A program made the position numbers and the translations under genes. A stretch of 51,882 nt of DNA from Acidimicrobiia bacterium (lineage in GTDB: Bacteria > Actinomycetota > Acidimicrobiia > Acidimicrobiales > Aldehydirespiratoraceae), in the NCBI GenBank assembly GCA_024421095.1, contig JAHQYM010000008.1, forward strand, positions 1 through 51,882, given 5' to 3'. Each line of letters begins with the position of its first letter. Position 1 is the first letter of the stretch. Positions 22,509 through 30,197 of this stretch are shown here, piece by piece. The notes under the pieces were generated by a model. It did no database searches and had not been told where the DNA came from. It saw only the letters and a list, made by a program, of their open reading frames with translations.

Positions 22509-23573
22509 ATGGATTATCGGCGTTCACCTTTACATGACGCGCATCTAGCCCTTGGTGCCAAGATGGTGCCTTTTGGTGGTTGGGAAATGCCTCTAGCGTA
22601 TGCACAAGGCACGTTGGCGGAGCATTTGGCGTGCCGCAACGACAGCGCTGTGTTTGATGTTTCGCATCTCGGCACTGTGCGGGTGAGCGGCCCTAAGGCG
22701 TTTGCCGCGTTGCAATGGGCGTTCACCAACGACTTGTCACGGATCAGACCTGGTAAAGCGCAATACACGCACCTACTTGATGCCGCAGACGGTTCAGTCT
22801 TAGACGACATCATTATTTGGTGGGTCAGTGATGAGCGTTTTGATGTGATGCCGAACGCTTCAAATACCAGTGAGGTTGAACTGGCGCTTGGTGAACAACC
22901 GTCGCCTCCGCAGATACACAATGTGACTTCACAACGTGCGGTGTTGGCCGTGCAGGGGCCGAAGACACGTGCACGGCTCGCGACGGTTTCGCCTGAGGCG
23001 GCGGCGGTCGCTCGCTTTGCGGTCGCGCAGGTGGATTGCATGGGATGCGAAGCGCTGGTTGCCGGCACCGGCTACAGCGGTGAGGACGGTGTCGAAATTG
23101 CTGTCGATGCGGATGCGGCACCGCAAATTTGGGAGTTGATTGTTGGGGCGGGGGTTGCGCCGGCGGGGCTTGGTGCTCGTGACACGCTGCGTCTTGAGGC
23201 TGGTTTACCGCTGCATGGGCACGAGTTAGGTGCTGGTATTTCACCTTTGCAAGCCAATATGGGGTGGGTCGTGGCTTTCGAAAAGGGCAACTTTAGAGGC
23301 AAAGATGCGTTGCTGGCAGAAATTGGGCGTGGGTCACGGCGATATTTGAAAGGACTACTCGTTGAGGGTCGTCGTCCGCCTCGTGAAGGTCAGACGGTGC
23401 TCTGTGATGGCAAAAAGGTCGGGTTTGTTTCTAGCGGCAATTTCTCGCCAGTCTTGCGGCGTGGTATCGCCTTGGCGTTCTTGGCACCCGCATTGGGAAT
23501 CGGCGATCAGGTGACGATTGCCGTTCGTAATATCGAAGTGAAAGCGGAAGTGGTGCCGTTGCCCTTCGTGTGA
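22509..23573 (+). CDS. gcvT: Glycine cleavage system T protein (aminomethyltransferase)
   Basis: Transfers the methylene unit from lipoyl-bound aminomethyl to tetrahydrofolate, releasing ammonia. The 354-aa protein reads LHDAHLALGAKMVPFGGWEM, VFDVSHLG, TNDLSRIRPGKAQYTHL, AVQGPKTRA, GTGYSGEDGVEI, GARDTLRLEAGLPLHGHEL and GISPLQANMGW, the standard GcvT sequence landmarks. The Asp that promotes folate chemistry falls within the NDLSRI segment. A GCV_T C-terminal barrel closes the protein. It sits at the end of the gcvH block, where mycobacteria carry the P gene instead. An AT-rich inverted repeat lies at its stop. Confidence 0.93.
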   Translation: MDYRRSPLHDAHLALGAKMVPFGGWEMPLAYAQGTLAEHLACRNDSAVFDVSHLGTVRVSGPKAFAALQWAFTNDLSRIRPGKAQYTHLLDAADGSVLDDIIIWWVSDERFDVMPNASNTSEVELALGEQPSPPQIHNVTSQRAVLAVQGPKTRARLATVSPEAAAVARFAVAQVDCMGCEALVAGTGYSGEDGVEIAVDADAAPQIWELIVGAGVAPAGLGARDTLRLEAGLPLHGHELGAGISPLQANMGWVVAFEKGNFRGKDALLAEIGRGSRRYLKGLLVEGRRPPREGQTVLCDGKKVGFVSSGNFSPVLRRGIALAFLAPALGIGDQVTIAVRNIEVKAEVVPLPFV

Positions 23574-23594
23574 AATAATTTTTAAGATATTTCA
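23571..23594. terminator. AT-rich inverted repeat at the end of gcvT
   Basis: TGAAATA (23571-23577) and TATTTCA (23588-23594) are perfect inverted arms around a 10-base loop, beginning with the gcvT stop. It could act as a weak terminator or as an operator in the promoter region of the next small gene. The surrounding 65 bases are markedly AT-rich. Confidence 0.35.
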
Positions 23595-23638
23595 TGATTT
23601 TATGTTGCTAACTGGTTTATTCGTGCTAAGGTCTTAAT

Positions 23639-24034
23639 ATGGACTTCAACTCTTTCGTTCCCGTTATCGGCCTCTTCGCCACTTTGGCTTTGTTTGTATG
23701 GCATCAACAACACAATTTCAATCGCTTATGGGACGAACTCCGAAGCATGCGCAAGGACACCGAGGGGTCGTTGCGTGAGTTGCGTCAGGAGTTTCGGGAG
23801 GCGCATCGTGAGGCGAAGGAGTCGACTGAGAATGCGTTGCGTGAAATGCGCCACGATAATCGGGAGTTGCGTCAGGAGAATCGGGAGGCGCACCGTGAGG
23901 CACGCGTCGATCGTGCGAAGTTGTGGAATGCGATCGTTAGTTTAGGCCAACGGTTGGCTCGCATTGAAGGAAAGCTCGACATAGTAGACACGACTGAAGC
24001 AGAGCCGGGTACGCAAATCGACCCGCTTTACTGA
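23639..24034 (+). CDS. Small membrane-anchored coiled-coil protein
   Basis: 131 aa. One N-terminal membrane segment (FVPVIGLFATLALFVW, residues about 6-22) is followed by a long charged coiled coil with repeating RELRQE and REAHREA blocks, and a short tail. Two 38-base stretches (23777-23814 and 23864-23901) differ at only three positions, 87 bases apart, so the coil grew by duplication of 29 codons. I know no family name; similar short anchored coiled coils are often found as scaffolds, but nothing here shows that. Its promoter region is AT-rich, with TTGCTA and TAAGGT at plausible spacing. It is a stand-alone gene convergent with aroC. Confidence 0.65.
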   Translation: MDFNSFVPVIGLFATLALFVWHQQHNFNRLWDELRSMRKDTEGSLRELRQEFREAHREAKESTENALREMRHDNRELRQENREAHREARVDRAKLWNAIVSLGQRLARIEGKLDIVDTTEAEPGTQIDPLY

Positions 24035-24043
24035 AGAACCGAC

Positions 24044-25144
24044 CTACGGAAGTTGATCGAGGGTAGGCAGCACGTCGACTGCTCGCTGGCGCAGCCAATG
24101 GTCGGCCAAACTCAACAAGACCATCGCCTCCACCAAAGGCACTGCCCGTGGCAAAACGCAAGGATCATGGCGTCCCTTGGCTTCAAGCGTGGCAGCGGTT
24201 CCTTCCCGGGTGACGGTAGTTTGCTCACCAGCAACTGTGGCGGTTGGTTTGAACGCCACCCGCGCCAAGATGTTCTCGCCGTTAGATATACCGCCTTGGA
24301 TACCACCTGAGTGGTTGGTGACGGTGCGAATCCGCTGGTTAAACTCAAAGGGGTCGTTGTGGGTCAGACCACTGCACAAAGTGCCTGCAAATCCGCTACC
24401 GATTTCCACTCCTTTGGCGGCGGGCAGCGACATCAAAGCGGCGGCTAGGTCGGCATCAAGTTTATCGAAAACAGGTTCGCCCAAACCCGCGGGAACGTTG
24501 CGGGCCAAACACATCACTGTGCCGCCCAGAGAATCGCCGTCACGCCGTGCTTCCTCAATCGCTTCGGTCATCAACTCTGCTGCTGCCGGGTCTGGGCAGC
24601 GGGTTGGGCTGCTTTCAACAGCGTCATAGGTGACATCGGTATCTTCAACGTCCGCCTCAATATCAGCAACCCGCTGCACCCAGGCGATCACCTCAACACC
24701 AGCCACTTCAGTTAGCAAACGCCGAGCTATGGCACCAGCAGCCACCCGACCGATGGTTTCGCGAGCTGAAGCCCGTCCACCGCCTCGCCAATCCCGAAAA
24801 CCGTATTTGGCATCGTAGGTGAAATCGGCATGCGACGGCCGATAAACGTCACGCAAATGTTCGTATGCACCAGGATTATGATCGGCATTACGGACTAGTA
24901 CCGCTATCGGCGTGCCGGTGGTATAGCCGCCGAACACCCCAGAAAGCACCTCTGCTTGGTCGGCTTCATTGCGTTGGGTGACGAGTCGGCTCTGGCCAGG
25001 GCGACGCCGGTCTAAATCATGCTGTATATGTTCAACCTCAAGCGCTAAGCGCGGTGGGCAACCGTCCACCACCACGCCCACGCCAACGCCGTGAGATTCG
25101 CCAAAGGTAGTGAGCCTAAAGAGTGTGCCAAAGGAACTAGACAT
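24044..25144 (-). CDS. aroC: Chorismate synthase
   Basis: Last step of the shikimate pathway, using reduced FMN to convert EPSP to chorismate. The 366-aa protein starts [20 protein letters not shown] (His of the active site) and has [30 protein letters not shown] and [16 protein letters not shown], all signature regions. The second conserved His lies in RPSHAD. Its start ATG 25144 gives the normal N-terminus. No other shikimate gene is adjacent; mycothione reductase is upstream on the same strand with a 52-base gap. Confidence 0.96.
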   Translation of the reverse strand: MSSSFGTLFRLTTFGESHGVGVGVVVDGCPPRLALEVEHIQHDLDRRRPGQSRLVTQRNEADQAEVLSGVFGGYTTGTPIAVLVRNADHNPGAYEHLRDVYRPSHADFTYDAKYGFRDWRGGGRASARETIGRVAAGAIARRLLTEVAGVEVIAWVQRVADIEADVEDTDVTYDAVESSPTRCPDPAAAELMTEAIEEARRDGDSLGGTVMCLARNVPAGLGEPVFDKLDADLAAALMSLPAAKGVEIGSGFAGTLCSGLTHNDPFEFNQRIRTVTNHSGGIQGGISNGENILARVAFKPTATVAGEQTTVTREGTAATLEAKGRHDPCVLPRAVPLVEAMVLLSLADHWLRQRAVDVLPTLDQLP

Positions 25145-25196
25145 TAGCCGCGAGTGTAGGCCAGTGAAAGGGCATCAACTGAGGAAACAACGTAAC

Positions 25197-26543
25197 TCAG
25201 AGTTTGAGCAGCGCTTGTTCGATTACTTCGGGCAAGGCGGGATGAATGTAATACTGCTTGCGAGCAATGTCGTCGACACTGAGATCAAAAACCATCGCTT
25301 GAATGAGTTGTTGGATAAGTGTGGAGGCTTGGGGGCCCAAAATGTGCGCCCCCAACAACCGCCGTGTCTCGGTGTTGACAATAAGTTTGACGAAACTAGC
25401 GGTGTCTTCCATTGCCCATCCGTAAGCCGTGACCCCGTAATCATTGAACGCTACGCGGTGGGGGAGTTGAGCTTCAACGCATTGCTGCTCAGTGAGCCCC
25501 ACGCGTGCTACTTGGGGCAACCCGAAAACGGCAGCAGGAATATACCGATGGTCTACTTCAATGGGGTCGTCAGGATGCAACAAGTTGTGTGAAACTACCC
25601 GGGCTTCGTGATTGGCAACGTGTTTGAGTTGCACCGGGTTGGTGATGTCTCCGAGTGCCCAGATACCTTCAATGTTGGTTCGTTTCTGCGGATCGGTAAT
25701 GACGTAACTTTTGTGGTCTGTTGCGACATTAGTTTCGGTAACTTGAAGTTGGTCACCGTTCGGTACACGTCCAGTGGCCACCAACAACTCGTCGCTGCGC
25801 TGTTCACCATGGTTGGTGCTAACCACAATCTCCTCACCGTCTCGGTAAATTCGTTTTATTGCGGTGCCGGTTTGCAGGTTGTGCTTACGGGCGTAGGTTT
25901 CGGTAAAACTTTTTGAAATGTCAAGATCTTGGGTTCGCAGCATCAGATCGCTGCGCAATAGGAAGGTCACTTCGCTACCAAGCGAACCGAACACATTGCC
26001 AAGTTCAGCGGCGATGTAACCACCACCAATCACCGTCAGACGTGGCGGTAGCGCATCAATACGCATGATGGTGTCTGAGGTATGAAAACCAGTTTCGGCA
26101 AGGCCAGCAATGTTGGGCACAAAGGGTCTTGCGCCGGCTGCCAAAACAATTTTTTCTGCGGTAATGATTTCCTCGCCGACTTGCAATTGTTTATGCCCCA
26201 CGAACTGGGCATCTGCTTTGTAGACGGTGATATTGGCTAGGTCTTCGCGGTATTGCTCACCACTTGCGGCTATCGGATCAATGCGCTCAAAGACCCGCGC
26301 ACGGATCGCTTTCCAGTCGGCACCAACGAAGTTCGTGTTGATGCCGTAACGCCAACCGTGTGTGGCGGTTTCAGCCAACTCTGCGGTGTAGACGAACATT
26401 TTGGAGGGAATGCAGCCAACGTTTAGGCAAGTTCCACCAAATAGTTCTCGTTCCACGATGGCTACATCCCAGTTGTCATAGGCCGAGTCAATGATTGCGT
26501 TGCCGGAACCAGTACCGATAATGATCAAATCGAACTTCCGCAT
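25197..26543 (-). CDS. mtr: Mycothione reductase
   Basis: NADPH-dependent flavoprotein that reduces mycothiol disulfide. The 448-aa protein of the pyridine nucleotide-disulfide oxidoreductase family opens with FDLIIIGTGSGNAIIDSAYD. It carries the redox pair in GGTCLNVGCIPSKMF (Cys-x4-Cys), the NADPH loop VIGGGYIAAELGNVFG, ALGDITNPVQLKHVANHEAR, and a C-terminal YIHPALPEVIEQALL with the His-Glu pair. GTGSGN at the start, RIDPIA-SGE-YR and AYGWAMEDT are shared with M. tuberculosis Mtr and differ from lipoamide dehydrogenase. This is good evidence that the organism uses mycothiol and is an actinobacterium. It lies 9 bases downstream of the ferredoxin oxidoreductase gene. Confidence 0.92.
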   Translation of the reverse strand: MRKFDLIIIGTGSGNAIIDSAYDNWDVAIVERELFGGTCLNVGCIPSKMFVYTAELAETATHGWRYGINTNFVGADWKAIRARVFERIDPIAASGEQYREDLANITVYKADAQFVGHKQLQVGEEIITAEKIVLAAGARPFVPNIAGLAETGFHTSDTIMRIDALPPRLTVIGGGYIAAELGNVFGSLGSEVTFLLRSDLMLRTQDLDISKSFTETYARKHNLQTGTAIKRIYRDGEEIVVSTNHGEQRSDELLVATGRVPNGDQLQVTETNVATDHKSYVITDPQKRTNIEGIWALGDITNPVQLKHVANHEARVVSHNLLHPDDPIEVDHRYIPAAVFGLPQVARVGLTEQQCVEAQLPHRVAFNDYGVTAYGWAMEDTASFVKLIVNTETRRLLGAHILGPQASTLIQQLIQAMVFDLSVDDIARKQYYIHPALPEVIEQALLKL

Positions 26544-26552
26544 AAGCGAAGG

Positions 26553-29500
26553 CTAGCGGTGTGCGTCCGAATAGTGGTTGGCACCAAGTTCAATGAGGCG
26601 TTGACGGAAACGTTCCACGTTGGCGAGTTTTACCGACTCGAAGCCACGCACCAGATCAGCAGTTTCGGCCACTTGTTGGGTGTGATTTAGGTCTTGCGCT
26701 TCAAGCGAAGCGAACAATGCACGCAAATATTCTTGAGGTAACACCCTTTCGATGCGGCGAATTTTCGCCCACCCAAACACGTCAAATGGTGTGCCCCGTA
26801 AGTGTTTAGCGTGTTTCAATAAGTGAAACAGGGGGCTCCAACGAGTCGAGAAAGCGGTTTTCTTGGATTTGCCAGCGGCTCGCAGGGTTGGTGGATGCAA
26901 CAGCCAAGCAACCTTATCAGCGGTTTTCGCCACACTTTGCGCCGCTTGGTTGCCGTCAGCATCAAGCATGAGCCGGGCGACTTCGTATTCGTCTTTATAA
27001 GCCATCAGTTTGAACAGCCCTGCTGCTGCGGTCGCAACTAGGTGAGGTGTGTGCTTGGGGTCAATCAAAGTAGCCGCTTCAGCTAACTTTGCTAGGTGAC
27101 TTAGATAGTCGCGAGCAACTTTTTGGTTCTGAAAGGCGATCAGTTCGCTACAGAAACGTTGTAGATCTTGGTTGAGTTGTTTGTCTTCGCCGCTAAGTAT
27201 TTGAATCTGTTCTGTGAATGCCGGCACCCTTCTGGGCGGGTCGTGGCGCGGATTTTGATTGCTTACCGTTGCGGCAACCAAGTCTGGATCAGCGATCTGC
27301 CAACGTCCCCACCGAAAAGCCGCAAGGTTAAGTTCAACGGCCACTCCGTTCAGTTCAATGGCTTGTTCAAGCGCTTGGGGTGAGATCGGCAACAACTGAG
27401 TTTGTACGGCCATACCGACAAGAAAAATGTTGGTTGCTACACGGTCGCCCACTAGAGCCTCAGTCAAAGCACCGGCAGCCGCCCAATGGCAACCATCAGG
27501 GCGTGCCGTTTCGGCGATGCGCGCCAAGAGTTCGCTTTGTGTGGGCATCACAGTTTCGGGGCGCGCGGTTTTGGCACCGGGAGGCGTGAGTTCTAGCGAA
27601 CCGACTACCGCAGTGCGTGCCGGGTCAGTTGCGCTAAGCCCGGTCCATGAAGCGGCGACCAGCAAATCGAAAGCCAACAGCAAATCGGCTTGCCCACTCG
27701 CCACGCGGTTGCTGCCAGCATGGTCGTTCACACAGATGCGGAGGTCGCTTACCACTGGCCCGGCCTTCTGTGACAAACCGGTTTGGTCAAGCCCGGCGAC
27801 TTGATACCCCTCAAGCATCGCTGCAGTGCCGATGATTTGTGAAACGGTCACCACGCCAGTTCCACCAATGCCGGTGATATGCACATTGAGGTTGATCGGT
27901 TCGTTTTCGCCGTTGCGGATCGGTTCGCCGATACCGCTCGGCACTTGTCGAAGAGTTGAGGGCAATGCGTTGTGAGCACGCCGCCAAGGGCGTTGCGGTT
28001 TGGTGGTGATGCGCATGAACGCTGGGCAGTCGCCATCTAAACAGGAATAGTCAAGGTTGCAACTGTGCTGGTCGATCGTGGTCTTGCGTCCAAAAAAGGT
28101 GTCTATCGGTTGCACCGACAAACAGTTCGATTTTGCTGCACAATCGCCGCAGCCTTCGCAGATGCGATGATTGATCACAACCCTTGCAGGAGGACTTTTG
28201 ATGCGCCCCCTTTTGCGGTCACGGCGCAATTCCGCAGCGCATCGCTGATCGTGAATCAACACGGTGACACCGGAAATTGTGCTGAGAACTTGCTGAGCTT
28301 CGATGAGGCGGTCTCGATGCCAAACCTCAACTTCGACAGGCAAAGCTAAAGCGCGTGCCCGAGAGGGGTCTTCAGAAGTGATAATCAACCGCCGAACGCC
28401 CAAAGCGAGCAGTTGATGACAGACGCGCCCCAAATCTATCTGCCCGGTTGGGTCTTGCCCGCCGGTCATCGCTACGGCAGCGTTCCATAGGAGCTTATAG
28501 GTGATGTTGACGCCACTAGCGATAGCCGCGCTGATAGCCAACTGACCAGAATGAAAGAAGGTTCCGTCCCCCAGGTTTTGGATTAGGTGCTCGGTGTCTA
28601 CAAAAGGTGACATACCTATCCACTGGGTGCCTTCACTGCCCATGCAGGTCACACCGCAGATATCGCCGTAGCGCTCTTCGCCGGACATCATTACCATGGC
28701 GTGACAACCGATGCCGGCCCCCACTGCGCTGCCCTCGGGCACCACCGTGCTGCGGTTATGCGGGCAACCAGAGCAAAAGTATGGCGTTCGGCTCACCCCG
28801 AGTGCGATCCGCTGGCGTTCAGGTTTGGGTGGGAGCAAGTGTTCAGCTAAACGGGGTTCTAAACGGGAGCGCAATGCCGCCACGATGTTTTCGGCAACCA
28901 AGGTGCCGTGGCTCGGCACCAACGGAACGCCGTATTCGTCTTTGCGTCCAACAACTAAGGGATGTGCGCTGGCGTTGTAAAGCGCATCCTTGACTTGCAA
29001 CTCGACGGCCGGGCTTTTCTCTTCAACTACCAAGACCTGCTCAAGTCCCGATGCGAAACCGCGAACCGTTGAGGCATTGAAGGGGACTGGCATGTTGAGT
29101 TTCAGCAAGCGAATTCCCGCCGACTTGACATCTTGGTCGGAGGTTAATCCAAGCACCCCCAAAGCCTCACGAAGCTCGCGGTAAGTGCTGCCCGCGGAGA
29201 CGATGCCGAACCAAGCTTTTGCCGGGTCGACAGTCACTTCGTTGAGACGGTTGAGCGCTGCGTATTCAAGCGCCAATGGTTTGCGAACGTCTAGTATTTC
29301 TCGCTCAATCTTGAGGGTATGCGGGGTGAGCAGGTTACCGTCGGGTCGATGAGCGTACGGTTGGCCATCAAGTTGAGGAAGGATCGGTTCAATACGGAAA
29401 GGGTTCAGGTTGACGGTACCTGAACCGTCTGCCACGTCAACGACGATCTTCAAACCTACCCACAGACCCGTGGCCCGGCTTAGTGCGATGGCGTGTCGTC

Positions 29501-30050
29501 CGAGGTCAAGCGCCTCGGCGGGGCTGCTGGGGAACAACACCGGCATGTTCAAATCGGCGAGGATGCCCGTCGATGAGCACGGAATTGTTGAAGATTTGGC
29601 TGCTGGGTCATCGCCAGCGAGCGCTACGGCACCGCCTTGAGGGTCGGTTCCGGCGAACACCGCGTGTCGTAAGGCATCTGCGGCTCGGTCTACGCCTGGG
29701 GCTTTGCCATACCAGATGCCGACCACTCCGTGGTAGCGCGCATCGGTTCGTGTGGTGGCTAGTTGGCTGCCCATTACTGCTGTTGCCGCGTATTCTTCGT
29801 TGACTGAAGGCCGTAGCTCGATTGGCAGATCGGGAGCTACGCTCACGGCTTGCTGCAACGCCCCGTCTATGCCTGCTAAGGGCGAACCCGGGTAACCAGC
29901 GGCGAACGCGGCGGTGTTGAGACCCTTGGCCCGGTCGACTCGCAGTTGTTCGATTGGTAGGCGGGCCAGGGCTTGGATCCCAGTCATGAAGACGGTGCCG
30001 TCGTCTAACTTGTAACGGTCCGATAGACGGTATGTGTCTGTTGGCACCAT
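26553..30050 (-). CDS. Indolepyruvate:ferredoxin oxidoreductase, fused alpha-beta type
   Basis: 1165 aa, one chain carrying both halves of a 2-oxoacid:ferredoxin oxidoreductase. The N-terminal pyrimidine domain has MTGIQALARLPIEQLRVDRA and AAGYPGSPLAGID. The thiamine diphosphate domain follows, with GIGCHAMVMM, NLGDGTFFHSGQLA and GGQDPTGQ. A cysteine cluster CEGCGDC plus CNLDYSCLDGDCP near residues 640-680 probably binds iron-sulfur clusters. The gamma-like domain has ITGIGGTGVVTVSQIIGTAA, and a C-terminal DUF6537-like tail ends the chain. Such enzymes decarboxylate aryl-pyruvates from amino acid breakdown to acyl-CoA. Substrate is by family only. GGAGGCGTAG precedes ATG 30050. It is upstream of mtr, with which it may be co-transcribed. 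Confidence 0.9.
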   Translation of the reverse strand: MVPTDTYRLSDRYKLDDGTVFMTGIQALARLPIEQLRVDRAKGLNTAAFAAGYPGSPLAGIDGALQQAVSVAPDLPIELRPSVNEEYAATAVMGSQLATTRTDARYHGVVGIWYGKAPGVDRAADALRHAVFAGTDPQGGAVALAGDDPAAKSSTIPCSSTGILADLNMPVLFPSSPAEALDLGRHAIALSRATGLWVGLKIVVDVADGSGTVNLNPFRIEPILPQLDGQPYAHRPDGNLLTPHTLKIEREILDVRKPLALEYAALNRLNEVTVDPAKAWFGIVSAGSTYRELREALGVLGLTSDQDVKSAGIRLLKLNMPVPFNASTVRGFASGLEQVLVVEEKSPAVELQVKDALYNASAHPLVVGRKDEYGVPLVPSHGTLVAENIVAALRSRLEPRLAEHLLPPKPERQRIALGVSRTPYFCSGCPHNRSTVVPEGSAVGAGIGCHAMVMMSGEERYGDICGVTCMGSEGTQWIGMSPFVDTEHLIQNLGDGTFFHSGQLAISAAIASGVNITYKLLWNAAVAMTGGQDPTGQIDLGRVCHQLLALGVRRLIITSEDPSRARALALPVEVEVWHRDRLIEAQQVLSTISGVTVLIHDQRCAAELRRDRKRGRIKSPPARVVINHRICEGCGDCAAKSNCLSVQPIDTFFGRKTTIDQHSCNLDYSCLDGDCPAFMRITTKPQRPWRRAHNALPSTLRQVPSGIGEPIRNGENEPINLNVHITGIGGTGVVTVSQIIGTAAMLEGYQVAGLDQTGLSQKAGPVVSDLRICVNDHAGSNRVASGQADLLLAFDLLVAASWTGLSATDPARTAVVGSLELTPPGAKTARPETVMPTQSELLARIAETARPDGCHWAAAGALTEALVGDRVATNIFLVGMAVQTQLLPISPQALEQAIELNGVAVELNLAAFRWGRWQIADPDLVAATVSNQNPRHDPPRRVPAFTEQIQILSGEDKQLNQDLQRFCSELIAFQNQKVARDYLSHLAKLAEAATLIDPKHTPHLVATAAAGLFKLMAYKDEYEVARLMLDADGNQAAQSVAKTADKVAWLLHPPTLRAAGKSKKTAFSTRWSPLFHLLKHAKHLRGTPFDVFGWAKIRRIERVLPQEYLRALFASLEAQDLNHTQQVAETADLVRGFESVKLANVERFRQRLIELGANHYSDAHR

Positions 30051-30137
30051 CTACGCCTCCACTTGTTGAGTTGGTCTTATCGATAGTACCTTAGTTGACG
30101 TGAGCGGTAGCGTGCAGGTTGGTCGCCGCGGTTCACA

Positions 30138-30197
30138 GGTCAATAGGTTAACGGTCAATCGGTTAAAGGTCAATCGGCTAGCAGGTCAATCGGCGGG
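30138..30197. repeat. Four tandem 15-base units at the 3' end of gcvP
   Basis: GGTCAATAGGTTAAC, GGTCAATCGGTTAAA, GGTCAATCGGCTAGCA and GGTCAATCGGCGGG follow head to tail. The last two cover the final codons and stop of gcvP (minus strand), and the others extend into the spacer, as if the gene's end had been copied outward by slippage. Four units with no unique spacers, so not a CRISPR. Confidence 0.8.

Noticed and set aside
25197-26543. Lipoamide dehydrogenase (missing L protein of the glycine cleavage system)
   Set aside because: Same superfamily, but GTGSGN at the start and RIDPIA, AYGWAMEDT and YIHPALPEV segments match mycothione reductase better.
30138-30197. CRISPR-like repeat
   Set aside because: The units are contiguous 15-mers with no spacers and overlap the gcvP coding end. 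No cas genes are nearby.
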